Origin: Aphanocapsa sp. GSE-SYN-MK-11-07L
GTDB lineage: Bacteria > Cyanobacteriota > Cyanobacteriia > Thermosynechococcales > Thermosynechococcaceae
Reading direction: 5' to 3'
DNA: 34,827 nucleotides
Assembly: GCA_019359715.1 (NCBI GenBank)
Contig: JAHHGS010000120.1
Location: 1-34,827 of the forward strand
In this document: positions 23,781 to 30,742 of the stretch, in pieces
Layout: every line of letters starts with the position of its first letter
Position numbering within the stretch: the first letter of the stretch is position 1
Notes under the pieces: model-generated
What the model was told of the DNA's origin: nothing
The model's database searches: none
Seen by the model: only the letters and a program-made list of their open reading frames with translations
Made by a program: the position numbers and the translations under genes

Positions 23781-23816
23781 TCCGTCTTCACTTTTATAGC
23801 GATAGCGATCAAAGTT

Positions 23817-24056
23817 ATGACAGTGCTGGTGAGATTTTTACCCGATGATATTGCGATCGCAGCCGAAGTGGGAGACTTGATCCTGGACGTTGCCGAACGA
23901 GCAGGCGTCTATATTCCAACCGGTTGCCTAATGGGTTCTTGCGGAGCCTGTGAAGCAGAGCTAGCCGAGAGTGGAGAAATTCGCTGCTGCATTACTTCTA
24001 TCCCACCGGGGCAATCTACCCTAACAATTAGCCTATTTTCTGACCCGACTTGGTAG
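23817..24056 (+). CDS. Small [2Fe-2S] ferredoxin-like protein
   Basis: A 79-aa protein with a plant-type ferredoxin beginning (VRFLPDDIAIAAEVGDLILD, then VAERAGVYIPTGC) and three cluster cysteines Cys37-x4-Cys42-x2-Cys45. The fourth cysteine would be Cys57 or Cys58 (GEIRCCITS), only 12-13 residues on instead of about 29, so it is a shortened member. It should carry one electron in the cytoplasm, if the cluster assembles. It starts 36 bp after the glycosyltransferase in the same direction; chlM, this transferase and this gene may form one transcript. Confidence 0.82.
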   Translation: MTVLVRFLPDDIAIAAEVGDLILDVAERAGVYIPTGCLMGSCGACEAELAESGEIRCCITSIPPGQSTLTISLFSDPTW

Positions 24057-24095
24057 TTGTTTGAGTACACGGACAGCGGGGATTATATAGTGAAC

Positions 24096-24854
24096 CTAGA
24101 GTAAGCCTTCGAGTTCTAGCTCCTCGATCGCCTGTAGCCCTCTTGGGTCGCCCAACTTTAGCAGGGCTGCTTTAGCATCTTCTTGCACGCCCAAATCAGG
24201 ATCCGATAGGGCCGTAATTAAAGCCGCGATCGCGGTTGCATAAACTTCTCCCAAGGGAATTTTTTGGCAGAGTTGCCCCAGCGCCCAAGCGCAATTGCTG
24301 CGGACGGCGGCGATCGGATCATCTGCTAAGGCCTCACCCACGGGCGCAATCGCCAGACTGACTGCTTCTAAATCGACTTCAGCCATTTGTCCTAAAGAAC
24401 TTGCTGCCCATAGCCGCACGGCTGAAATGTCGGTTCTGAGCGCGTCAATCAGGGGGTGAAGCGAGCGGCGATCGTGGCAGGTGCCCAAGGCCCAAACCAC
24501 GCCCTTTCGCACATAGCCATTCCAGTCCTGTTCAAGCTGTTGAATCAACGGCTCAACTGCGGATGAACTGGGGTTGCGCCCCAGGGCATAGGCGGCACTC
24601 ACCCGCACCAGTGGACACCCTTCTGCCAGCAGTCGAATTAAATACGGGATCGCTCGTTCATCTTGCAATTCACAAAAAGCCCGCGCCGCCAACATCCGCT
24701 CTGTCACGTCAGCCGACTCCAGCAGCGGCAGCATCTCCTCTGGATCAGGCCGCTCTGCTTCGGCTTCAGCCGACTCAACAGAAGCCAACTGATCCAAAGG
24801 ACTTCCTAGACTGGCGTCTGGGTCAATTAACCGCAGGTCATCTTCATCGTACAT
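24096..24854 (-). CDS. HEAT-repeat protein
   Basis: A 252-aa protein with an acidic N-terminus followed by about five HEAT/PBS-lyase-type repeats: ERMLAARAFCELQDERAIPY, then LVRVSAAYALG, YVRKGVVWALGTCHDRRSL, VRLWAASSLGQMA, VRSNCAWALGQLC and VQEDAKAALLKLGDPRGLQ. Such proteins serve as protein-binding scaffolds; a subgroup is bilin lyases for phycobiliproteins. Nothing here proves lyase activity and no phycobiliprotein gene is nearby. It ends 39 bp from the convergent ferredoxin-like gene. Confidence 0.85.
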   Translation of the reverse strand: MYDEDDLRLIDPDASLGSPLDQLASVESAEAEAERPDPEEMLPLLESADVTERMLAARAFCELQDERAIPYLIRLLAEGCPLVRVSAAYALGRNPSSSAVEPLIQQLEQDWNGYVRKGVVWALGTCHDRRSLHPLIDALRTDISAVRLWAASSLGQMAEVDLEAVSLAIAPVGEALADDPIAAVRSNCAWALGQLCQKIPLGEVYATAIAALITALSDPDLGVQEDAKAALLKLGDPRGLQAIEELELEGLL

Positions 24855-24931
24855 ACCAGTAACTTTACCGCACCTCTTGCGGCAGACAATCAGTGTCTCT
24901 AGAACTAAAGCTCAATCATCGTAACCCTCTG

Positions 24932-24961
24932 CCCTGAAAAATCATAACTCTCTTTTCAGGG
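24932..24961 (-). terminator. Perfect 9-bp inverted repeat, possible terminator
   Basis: CCCTGAAAA (24932-24940) pairs with TTTTCAGGG (24953-24961) around a 12-nt loop. It lies downstream of the TPR gene and upstream of the HEAT gene on the minus strand. No T-run follows, so it may be a weak terminator or a leader hairpin. Confidence 0.4.
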
Positions 24962-25031
24962 TGACTTTGTTTGGGTCTTGATTAACCGCTTGGCTACAGC
25001 AAGGTGATCCACGTTTATTCCTGTTCTGCTT

Positions 25032-25589
25032 CTAAACCAGCCAGAGTAGGCCAGCCAAGATCAGCCCAACAGCGATCAGCCCAATCCAGACAAAGGCATT
25101 CTCCTTCGTATTAACCTGGCTTAAGTCGATCGCCTCTGGTGGAGGTGCTGAACGCTTGGCTGGGGACGGATGGGCACTGCCTCGGTAAACCTTGGCCTCT
25201 GCTTCAGAAACACTGCTCAAATCGGGAATTTGGGTTAGCCACTCGGCGGGACGCTGGAGCTTGGGCGCTTCTAGAATGTAAAGCAACTGGCGGCTCTGCT
25301 GACGGACATCGCTAACCGGATGTTGCTTGAGCTGCTGACAAAGGTCGATCGCCTCTTGCTTGCGATCGACGGCTTCATAAGCGGTCACTAACCAAATCTG
25401 AATCTCTCCCGCCTGGCGGGAATTTTGGGGGGCAAGGGCACTGGCTGCCGCCAAATGCTCGATCGCTTCCCGATATTGCCCACGCTCAAAGGCAGCTTGA
25501 CCCGCTTGGTAAGCTTGGTTAACTTGCTCTTGCTGCTCTGGGTTAATTGGTTCTGAATTGTGATTAGTTGACTCTGAATTTTGACTCAC
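25032..25589 (-). CDS. TPR protein with C-terminal membrane anchor
   Basis: A 185-aa protein. A Gln/Asn/Glu-rich N-terminus leads into two to three TPR units (VNQAYQAGQAAFERGQYREA, then IEHLAAASALAPQN; IQIWLVTAYEAVDRKQEAID). A linker with Pro and Ala follows, then a single C-terminal transmembrane helix (FVWIGLIAVGLILAGLLWLV, 166-185) ending the protein. The layout is that of a tail-anchored scaffold facing the cytoplasm. Its partner is unknown. It is upstream of the HEAT gene on the same strand, with a hairpin between them. Confidence 0.8.
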   Translation of the reverse strand: MSQNSESTNHNSEPINPEQQEQVNQAYQAGQAAFERGQYREAIEHLAAASALAPQNSRQAGEIQIWLVTAYEAVDRKQEAIDLCQQLKQHPVSDVRQQSRQLLYILEAPKLQRPAEWLTQIPDLSSVSEAEAKVYRGSAHPSPAKRSAPPPEAIDLSQVNTKENAFVWIGLIAVGLILAGLLWLV

Positions 25590-25641
25590 ATTTAGTCCTG
25601 TCTACCCTTCTGTTTACTAGTATTTCACGCCAGCGTAGGGA

Positions 25642-26862
25642 TTAGGGTTGAGCAATTAGCCGCCAGCATTCCTGGGCGATCGCCCAGTCTTCTTGGGTAT
25701 GGACGACCACCACTCGCACGGTTGACTCAGGGGTAGCAATATCTTGGTCAATTAGGTTAGCAGCGTTTTGAGCCGGGTCAAGCTCTAAGCCCAAAAACTT
25801 AAACGGCTCACTGGCGGCAGCTCGTACCGCAGGCGAGTTTTCGCCCACGCCGGCCGTAAACACTAAAACATCTAGCCCGCCCAAGGCTGCCAGCATTGCG
25901 CCAATTTGCCCTCGCAAACGATGGATGTAGAGGTCAAAGGCTAGCCTTGCTCGGTCTTCTCCTTGTTCAACGGCTGCTAGGATCTGACGCATATCGGCAG
26001 AAATCCCGGAGATCCCCTTCAGACCAGAGTCTTGGTTGAGGGTATGATCCAAGCTGTCCACACTGCTGCCAGGCTGTCTGAGCAAGTAAAGCAAAATCCC
26101 CGGATCAACTGAGCCAGAGCGGCTACCCATCATTAGCCCTTCCAAAGGAGTGAAGCCCATAGTGGTGTCCAGACAGCGATCGCCGGCGATCGCCGCCAAA
26201 GAACAACCATTGCCTAAATGACAGCTAATCAGACGCAAGCTTGACTGGTCTTGGCCCAGAATTTGGGCCGTCCGATGGGCGCAATACTGGTGACTAATGC
26301 CGTGGAAGCCATAGCGGCGGATGCCTTGCTCAACCCAGGCGTAGGGGCCAGGATAAATTGCCGCCGCTGCCGATAAATGGGCATGAAAGGCCGTATCAAA
26401 AACAGCTACCTGTGGCACGGTTCCTAAGATTTCTGCGATCGCCGCAATTCCTTCTAAGTTAATTGGGTTATGCAGGGGGGCAAACTCAGCCAGTTGCTGA
26501 ATGGTTTGCGTTACTTCTGGGCAAATCAGGACGCTGTTGGAATAGGCTTGCCCACCGTGGACAACCCGATGCCCGACCACATCAATCTCTGAAAACTGCT
26601 CTAGTACCTGGGTTTCTCCCTGCTGAAGCGTCTCCAGCATTTGAGCAATCACAGCTGAGCGGTTGTCGGCTGCTAGGTTTTTCTGGAGGCGATCGCCCCG
26701 CTCGGTTTTGACGCTAAGCTCGGCAATTCCCTGCTGGTGAGTCCAATCGAGGGTGGCTGACCATTCGGGAACAGGCGGTTCAATTGGCAGGCTTTGACAA
26801 GGCAAATCATACAAGCAGCATTTATGGCTACTTGAACCGGCATTAAACACCAAAATTTTCAT
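25642..26862 (-). CDS. ackA: Acetate kinase
   Basis: A 406-aa member of the ASKHA superfamily with all acetate kinase signatures: KILVFNAGSSSHK at the start, VVGHRVVHGG, VAVFDTAFHAHL with the catalytic Asp, RYGFHGISHQY, CHLGNGCSLAAI, and GFTPLEGLMMGSRSGSVDPG. It converts acetate and ATP to acetyl phosphate and ADP, reversibly, in the cytoplasm. The ATG at 26862 overlaps the stop codon of the Uma2 gene by one base (TGATG), so translation is coupled; a GTG one codon earlier is less likely. No pta gene is adjacent. Confidence 0.96.
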   Translation of the reverse strand: MKILVFNAGSSSHKCCLYDLPCQSLPIEPPVPEWSATLDWTHQQGIAELSVKTERGDRLQKNLAADNRSAVIAQMLETLQQGETQVLEQFSEIDVVGHRVVHGGQAYSNSVLICPEVTQTIQQLAEFAPLHNPINLEGIAAIAEILGTVPQVAVFDTAFHAHLSAAAAIYPGPYAWVEQGIRRYGFHGISHQYCAHRTAQILGQDQSSLRLISCHLGNGCSLAAIAGDRCLDTTMGFTPLEGLMMGSRSGSVDPGILLYLLRQPGSSVDSLDHTLNQDSGLKGISGISADMRQILAAVEQGEDRARLAFDLYIHRLRGQIGAMLAALGGLDVLVFTAGVGENSPAVRAAASEPFKFLGLELDPAQNAANLIDQDIATPESTVRVVVVHTQEDWAIAQECWRLIAQP

Positions 26863-27425
26863 CACTTTATTTGTAACGTGAACCCCGGTAACACCGCTTC
26901 TCCAGATAGAGCGATCGGCATTGCTACTATCTCTACTACTTGCCCAGCTCGATAAATCTCTACCTGCTGGTCTTGGCGATTAATCAGCCAGCCCAAGCGT
27001 AAACCACAGGCCAGATATTCCTGCATCTTTTGCTGGAGGGGCTTCAGGCGATCACTGCGAGAGCGCAACTCAACCACAAAATCGGGACAGAGTGGAGGAA
27101 AACCTTCCTGCTCATCCTGACTTAAACTTTGCCAGCGTTCCATTGTTACCCAAGCTACATCAGGCGCGCGATCTCCTCCTCCTGGCAAACTAAAGACGGT
27201 CTGAGAGCTAAATACTAGCCCTATGTTGGCTTGGCGATTCCAAATAATGACATCACCAATTAAGTTCGCTTCCTGATTGCCACCCTCTCCACCAATCGGG
27301 GTCAGGATAATTAATCCTCCATTGGGCGATCGCTCCATTGGCACATCTGGATTCGCTAAGCACAACTGATAAAATTGCGACCGGGTCAGCGTCGTAATTG
27401 GGTCTAAATTCAACACTGTCGTCAT
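26862..27425 (-). CDS. Uma2-family (DUF820) putative endonuclease
   Basis: A 187-aa protein from the ATG at 27425, which has AGGAGA about 8 nt upstream; an earlier in-frame ATG at 27458 is less well supported. Uma2 features are PNGGLIILTPIGGEGGNQEA, DRAPDVAWV and CPDFVVELRSRSDRL, corresponding to the D...E-x-x pattern of PD-(D/E)XK folds. The family is greatly expanded in cyanobacteria and its biological role is not known. It is cotranscribed with, and overlaps, ackA; this pairing is unusual and may be accidental. Confidence 0.85.
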   Translation of the reverse strand: MTTVLNLDPITTLTRSQFYQLCLANPDVPMERSPNGGLIILTPIGGEGGNQEANLIGDVIIWNRQANIGLVFSSQTVFSLPGGGDRAPDVAWVTMERWQSLSQDEQEGFPPLCPDFVVELRSRSDRLKPLQQKMQEYLACGLRLGWLINRQDQQVEIYRAGQVVEIVAMPIALSGEAVLPGFTLQIK

Positions 27426-27630
27426 CCTTTTATCTCTCCTATTGGTCGATATAACCAATTTAATTGATCCCTTGTTTTTCCTTAGTTTCCGGCAACTCTT
27501 TAATTTGCTTCTAGTCTGTCTGATTTATAGCGTGATGGGTCGAGCGTATGACTGAGTTTTCGTTCTCTGGCTTCCACCTCATCCTTGATTGGATGCTACC
27601 CATGACCTAACTACGCCTGACTACGGTTGG

Positions 27631-28224
27631 CTACTTTTGCCCGTAGGCGTTCCAGGCTAGGTCGGCTAGGGCATTCAAGACCGCCACTGCTACGATTGGA
27701 TTACCTTTGCGGCTGGAGCTGTAAATATGGGGAATCCAGGATTGTTTCAGTTCGGTTTTGGGCGTGTCTTGAGGTAGCCAGGCGGCAGGTGTGTAGATCA
27801 TCAAAGCCGGGCTAATCACTTCACTTGCAATCAGCTTCAGCAAAGTTGCCAGAGCGGCTGGGGTTTCACCAATCACAAAAATCGCCTCTGGATAGCGATT
27901 TGCCAACTCCTCCAACCGATCGCTGCCATGACTCAAACTCGGCAGACTGCCATAGACCGGATTCGCAAACGTGCGCTGTAGGGTGGGCAAAACCCCTGCC
28001 TGCACCATGGCCCCATCGACCACAATCGTCGTCCGGGCAGCCAAAGCAGCCGCCCCAGCTTGCAGAGCCTGGGCTGAAAACCGAATCAGGGTTTTGTATT
28101 CCAAATCTGCTGTCGCATCAATCACGCGGCGGACAATCTCGTACTCAGCGGGAGAAAGCTTGTGCTGACCAATTTCGCGGTCAATTAAACTCAGGCGCTC
28201 CGCATCGCTGCTTGGCGATTCCAT
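27631..28224 (-). CDS. Precorrin-8X methylmutase (CobH/CbiC) family protein, altered active site
   Basis: A 197-aa protein of the CobH/CbiC family: IVRRVIDATADLEYKTLIRF (30-49), TIVVDGAMVQAGV, NPVYGSLPSL, then GETPAALATLLKL and KGNPIVAVAVLNALADL. The enzyme moves a methyl group from C11 to C12 of the corrin ring in cobalamin synthesis. The catalytic His expected in the VIHATGD-type motif is replaced by Asp36, and the following Gly by Ala. It may be a divergent paralogue with lost or changed activity. No other cobalamin gene is in the window. It is divergent from aroA. Confidence 0.8.
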   Translation of the reverse strand: MESPSSDAERLSLIDREIGQHKLSPAEYEIVRRVIDATADLEYKTLIRFSAQALQAGAAALAARTTIVVDGAMVQAGVLPTLQRTFANPVYGSLPSLSHGSDRLEELANRYPEAIFVIGETPAALATLLKLIASEVISPALMIYTPAAWLPQDTPKTELKQSWIPHIYSSSRKGNPIVAVAVLNALADLAWNAYGQK

Positions 28225-28371
28225 AGCTTCCGGCAGGATGTCAATTTTGGTAATTTAAGCGTACCTGCTTTCGGGTCGCGATCGTGATTGCTTGCCACTT
28301 CGATCATGATTATCAAACCGTTCGTAAACTAAGGTACGATCGCTAGGCTCGGCCGCCATTCTTGCTCCTCT

Positions 28372-29703
28372 ATGCCTATTCTTTATTCCCCAGCCCCTAA
28401 TACTTGGCTGATTCAACCCGGATTAGATCGCCCGCCCCTGTTTGGCACGATTCAAGTTCCTGGCGACAAGTCAATCTCCCACCGGGCTTTAATGCTGGGG
28501 GCTTTGGCCAGTGGTGAAACCCAAATTCAAGGGCTGCTGCTAGGGGAAGACCCCCGCAGTACGGCTGAGTGTTTCCGAGCAATGGGGGCAGAAATATCGG
28601 AGCTGAATTCTGAACTAGTAACAGTCAAAGGAATTGGGCTGGGCTACCTGCGCGAGCCAGCAGACGTTTTGAATGCGGGTAACTCTGGCACCACCCTGCG
28701 GCTGATGCTGGGCATTTTGGCTTCCCATCCCGATCGGTTTTTTGCAATTACTGGTGATAGTTCGCTGCGATCGCGCCCGATGGCCAGGGTGGTCAGTCCG
28801 CTGCGCGAGATGGGAGCGATCATTGCTGGTCGGAAAGCTGGATCTCTGGCTCCTTTGGCGGTTCAGGGGCAGCAACTCAAGCCAATTCATTACCACTCTC
28901 CAATTGCCTCGGCCCAAGTCAAATCCTGCGTCCTGTTTGCCGGATTAATGACCGAGGGCAAAACCACCGTCACCGAACCGGCCCTCTCCCGCGACCACAG
29001 TGAGCGAATGCTGCGGGCGTTTGGAGCCGAGATTGAAGTTGACCCCAGCCGCCACAGCGCCACCGTGGTTGGCCCAGCCCGCCTGACCGGGCAAGCCGTG
29101 ATTGTGCCCGGAGACATTAGCTCTGCCGCTTTTTGGCTGGTGGCAGCAGCGATCGCCCCCGATGCGAATTTGCTAATTAAAAACGTTGGGGTCAACCCAA
29201 CCCGGACGGGCGTGCTAGAAGCCCTCCAACAAATGGGAGCCGAGATTACAGCCGAAAATCAACGCCTCGTGGCCGGTGAACCCGTGGCAGATTTGCGGGT
29301 GAAAGCCAGCCGCCTGAAAGCCTGCACGATTGAAGGCGATCTGATTCCCCGCTTGATTGATGAAATTCCAATTTTGGCGATCGCAGCCGTGTTTGCCAAG
29401 GGGACAACCGTGATTCGCGATGCGGCCGAACTGCGGGTAAAAGAGAGCGATCGGATCACGGCTTTGGCGACCCAACTCAATCGCCTCGGAGCGAGGGTGA
29501 CTGAGCTACCAGATGGTCTAGAAATCATTGGCGGTACACCCTTGACCGGAGCAGAAGTTAATAGCCTGGGCGACCACCGGATTGCCATGAGTTTGGCGAT
29601 CGCCGCTCTCAATGCCAAAGGCAACACCCAAATCCAACGCGCCGAAGCCGCTGCGATTTCCTATCCCGATTTCGCCGCCACTCTGCAATCTCTCTGCGGC
29701 TGA
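28372..29703 (+). CDS. aroA: 3-phosphoshikimate 1-carboxyvinyltransferase (EPSP synthase)
   Basis: A 443-aa enzyme with the full EPSP synthase signature: [20 protein letters not shown] near the start, [68 protein letters not shown] and [11 protein letters not shown]. It joins shikimate-3-phosphate and phosphoenolpyruvate, the sixth step towards chorismate. GNSGTT with RPM resembles the class II type rather than the E. coli type. It starts at ATG 28372; no close Shine-Dalgarno is seen. It stands alone, with the tRNA-like region beyond its end. Confidence 0.96.
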   Translation: MPILYSPAPNTWLIQPGLDRPPLFGTIQVPGDKSISHRALMLGALASGETQIQGLLLGEDPRSTAECFRAMGAEISELNSELVTVKGIGLGYLREPADVLNAGNSGTTLRLMLGILASHPDRFFAITGDSSLRSRPMARVVSPLREMGAIIAGRKAGSLAPLAVQGQQLKPIHYHSPIASAQVKSCVLFAGLMTEGKTTVTEPALSRDHSERMLRAFGAEIEVDPSRHSATVVGPARLTGQAVIVPGDISSAAFWLVAAAIAPDANLLIKNVGVNPTRTGVLEALQQMGAEITAENQRLVAGEPVADLRVKASRLKACTIEGDLIPRLIDEIPILAIAAVFAKGTTVIRDAAELRVKESDRITALATQLNRLGARVTELPDGLEIIGGTPLTGAEVNSLGDHRIAMSLAIAALNAKGNTQIQRAEAAAISYPDFAATLQSLCG

Positions 29704-29932
29704 GTGATTCCAAATTTAGACTCCAATTGGTGCAAATTAGCGGGCAATAGTTGCTGGAGCAGGTTAGGAGTGTTACGAGAAAGTACAGGATACTACAAAC
29801 TCAAAACACTATGCTAGCCTGGAGCAGGAAAAGGTGCTAGGTAGCGCTGTTGCGGTCCAGATTCTACATGTCTGGCTGACACGCCAACCTTTGGTTTGGG
29901 CGTGTATCTCAGAGACTTAGTTCATTTTCTGC
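29704..29932. other. Non-coding stretch with hairpin upstream of tRNA-like cluster
   Basis: No protein gene is supported. A hairpin pairs ACACGCC (29879-29885) with GGCGTGT (29899-29905). GGTGCTAG at 29833-29840 is the inverse of CTAGCACC at 30237-30244, so a short inverted repeat brackets the tRNA-like cluster. A promoter for the cluster probably lies here but I could not define it. Confidence 0.4.
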
Positions 29933-29998
29933 CGGTGATTAGCTCAGTGGGAGAGCGCCCATCCTGGGAGGTCGTAGGTTCGATTCCTATATCACTGA
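29933..29998 (+). tRNA. tRNA-like unit with shortened anticodon arm
   Basis: Acceptor CGGTGAT pairs with ATCACTG (29991-29997) including one G-T. The D arm is GCTC/GAGC (29942-29945 and 29953-29956), and the T arm is GTAGG, TTCGATT loop, CCTAT (29974-29990). Between D and T arms there are only 17 nt instead of about 23, and no normal 5-bp anticodon stem forms; CCCA-TCC-TGGG can make a small hairpin. It is a degenerate or non-standard tRNA; the isotype cannot be assigned. Confidence 0.45.
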
Positions 29999-30005
29999 CC
30001 CAACT

Positions 30006-30080
30006 CGAAAGTTAGCTCAACGGAAGAGCGATCGATGTGTGATCGATATGCAGCAGGTTCGATTCCTGTACTTTCCACCA
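30006..30080 (+). tRNA. tRNA-like gene, anticodon uncertain (TGT or GTG)
   Basis: All four arms form: acceptor CGAAAGT with ACTTTCC (6 of 7, the first pair C:C mismatched), D arm GCTC/GAGC, anticodon stem ATCGA/TCGAT, T arm GCAGG/CCTGT with loop TTCGATT, and an encoded CCA at 30078-30080. The anticodon loop is TGTGTGA with G where the universal U33 belongs. Strict counting gives anticodon TGT (Thr); shifting one base would give GTG (His). It may be a functional array tRNA or a decaying one. Confidence 0.55.
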
Positions 30081-30086
30081 ACCCCA

Positions 30087-30187
30087 GTCCTGGGTCTGGA
30101 CACCAGTTTGAGGAACTGGCTCGGCTTTCCAAGCTGATCTTCATGGTACGGGAGCAATCCCAAGACGGTTCGAGTCCGTTTCTGTTT
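30087..30187 (+). tRNA. Composite tRNA-like segment with two anticodon arms (GAG and TCC)
   Basis: A D arm GTCC/GGAC (30087-30101) is followed at canonical spacing by anticodon arm CCAGT-TTGAGGA-ACTGG (30103-30119; anticodon GAG, Leu). Directly after is a second arm TCGGC-TTTCCAA-GCTGA (30121-30137; anticodon TCC, Gly). Only one T arm follows, GACGG-TTCGAGT-CCGTT (30164-30180). CCAG/CTGG of the first anticodon arm could instead serve as the D stem of the Gly unit. No pairing acceptor stem was found. It looks like two fused tRNA genes. Confidence 0.4.
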
Positions 30188-30191
30188 AGCC

Positions 30192-30527
30192 CCTGCAATC
30201 CAGCCTTCTGCTGGAGGTTGCTACCTAGTAGCGCCTCTAGCACCCGTGAAAGGCTTGTGCGATCGCTGTTCGGTTTGGGCTTGAGTAGGCTCTAGCAGTT
30301 GTCGTCAGCGGGATTCCAACCGGAATTCAGCGGCGGTAACTGCCCGACCTATCGGCAGCGGATGAATCTGAATCGGGCGGCCCACGGGTGACTCGGTCTA
30401 GAAAGTCTGCTGCTGCATCCAGCTCACAGCCCGGCGATCGCCCGCACCGTAACGGGGAATGCTGGATTTGTCTGGGGTTTTGCTTGTAGCACTTGTAGTA
30501 TGTGTAGTATAATTATTGTCAGCTCGC
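30192..30527. other. Non-coding GC-rich stretch, no gene seen
   Basis: No protein gene is supported. TCCAG-CCTTCTG-CTGGA (30199-30215) has the shape of another anticodon arm but lacks U33. GGATTCC/GGAATTC and CTGCC/GGCAG hairpins follow. Three 9-bp units beginning TTGTAG or GTGTAG run from 30484 to 30510, just before the second MITE-like copy. Confidence 0.35.
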
Positions 30528-30671
30528 TTAAAGGATGTTTAAAAAGTTAGCAGCTTTGCCCCTGATCCCCCTTAAAAAGGGGGACTTTGAAGTCTGAAGC
30601 CCCCTTTTTAAGGGGGTTGGGGGGATTTGTAAGATTGCAGCGTAGCTATAAACACTTTAAAGACCCTCTTA
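30528..30671. mobile_element. MITE-like palindromic element, second copy
   Basis: About 144 bp with inverted ends (AAGGATGTTTAAAAAGT at the left from 30531; ACTTTAAAGACCCTCTTA at the right, ending at 30671). The interior has CCCCCTTAAAAAGGGGG and CCCCCTTTTTAAGGGGG around a short GACTTTGAAGTCTGAAG centre. It is the reverse complement of the inner part of the copy at 20404-20691. It separates the tRNA-like cluster from the slipin gene and may affect that gene's promoter. Confidence 0.75.
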
Positions 30672-30742
30672 GGCATTTTGGGTAAAAACAATGCCCGGTT
30701 CAAGATTGCACTCTAGCGATCGTAATTAACTGATTAACCTCA

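Noticed and set aside
29855-29876. Anticodon arm with CTA (suppressor) before the tRNA-like cluster
   Set aside because: CCAGA/TCTGG leaves a 9-nt loop, or a 7-nt loop without U33; no D or T arm accompanies it.
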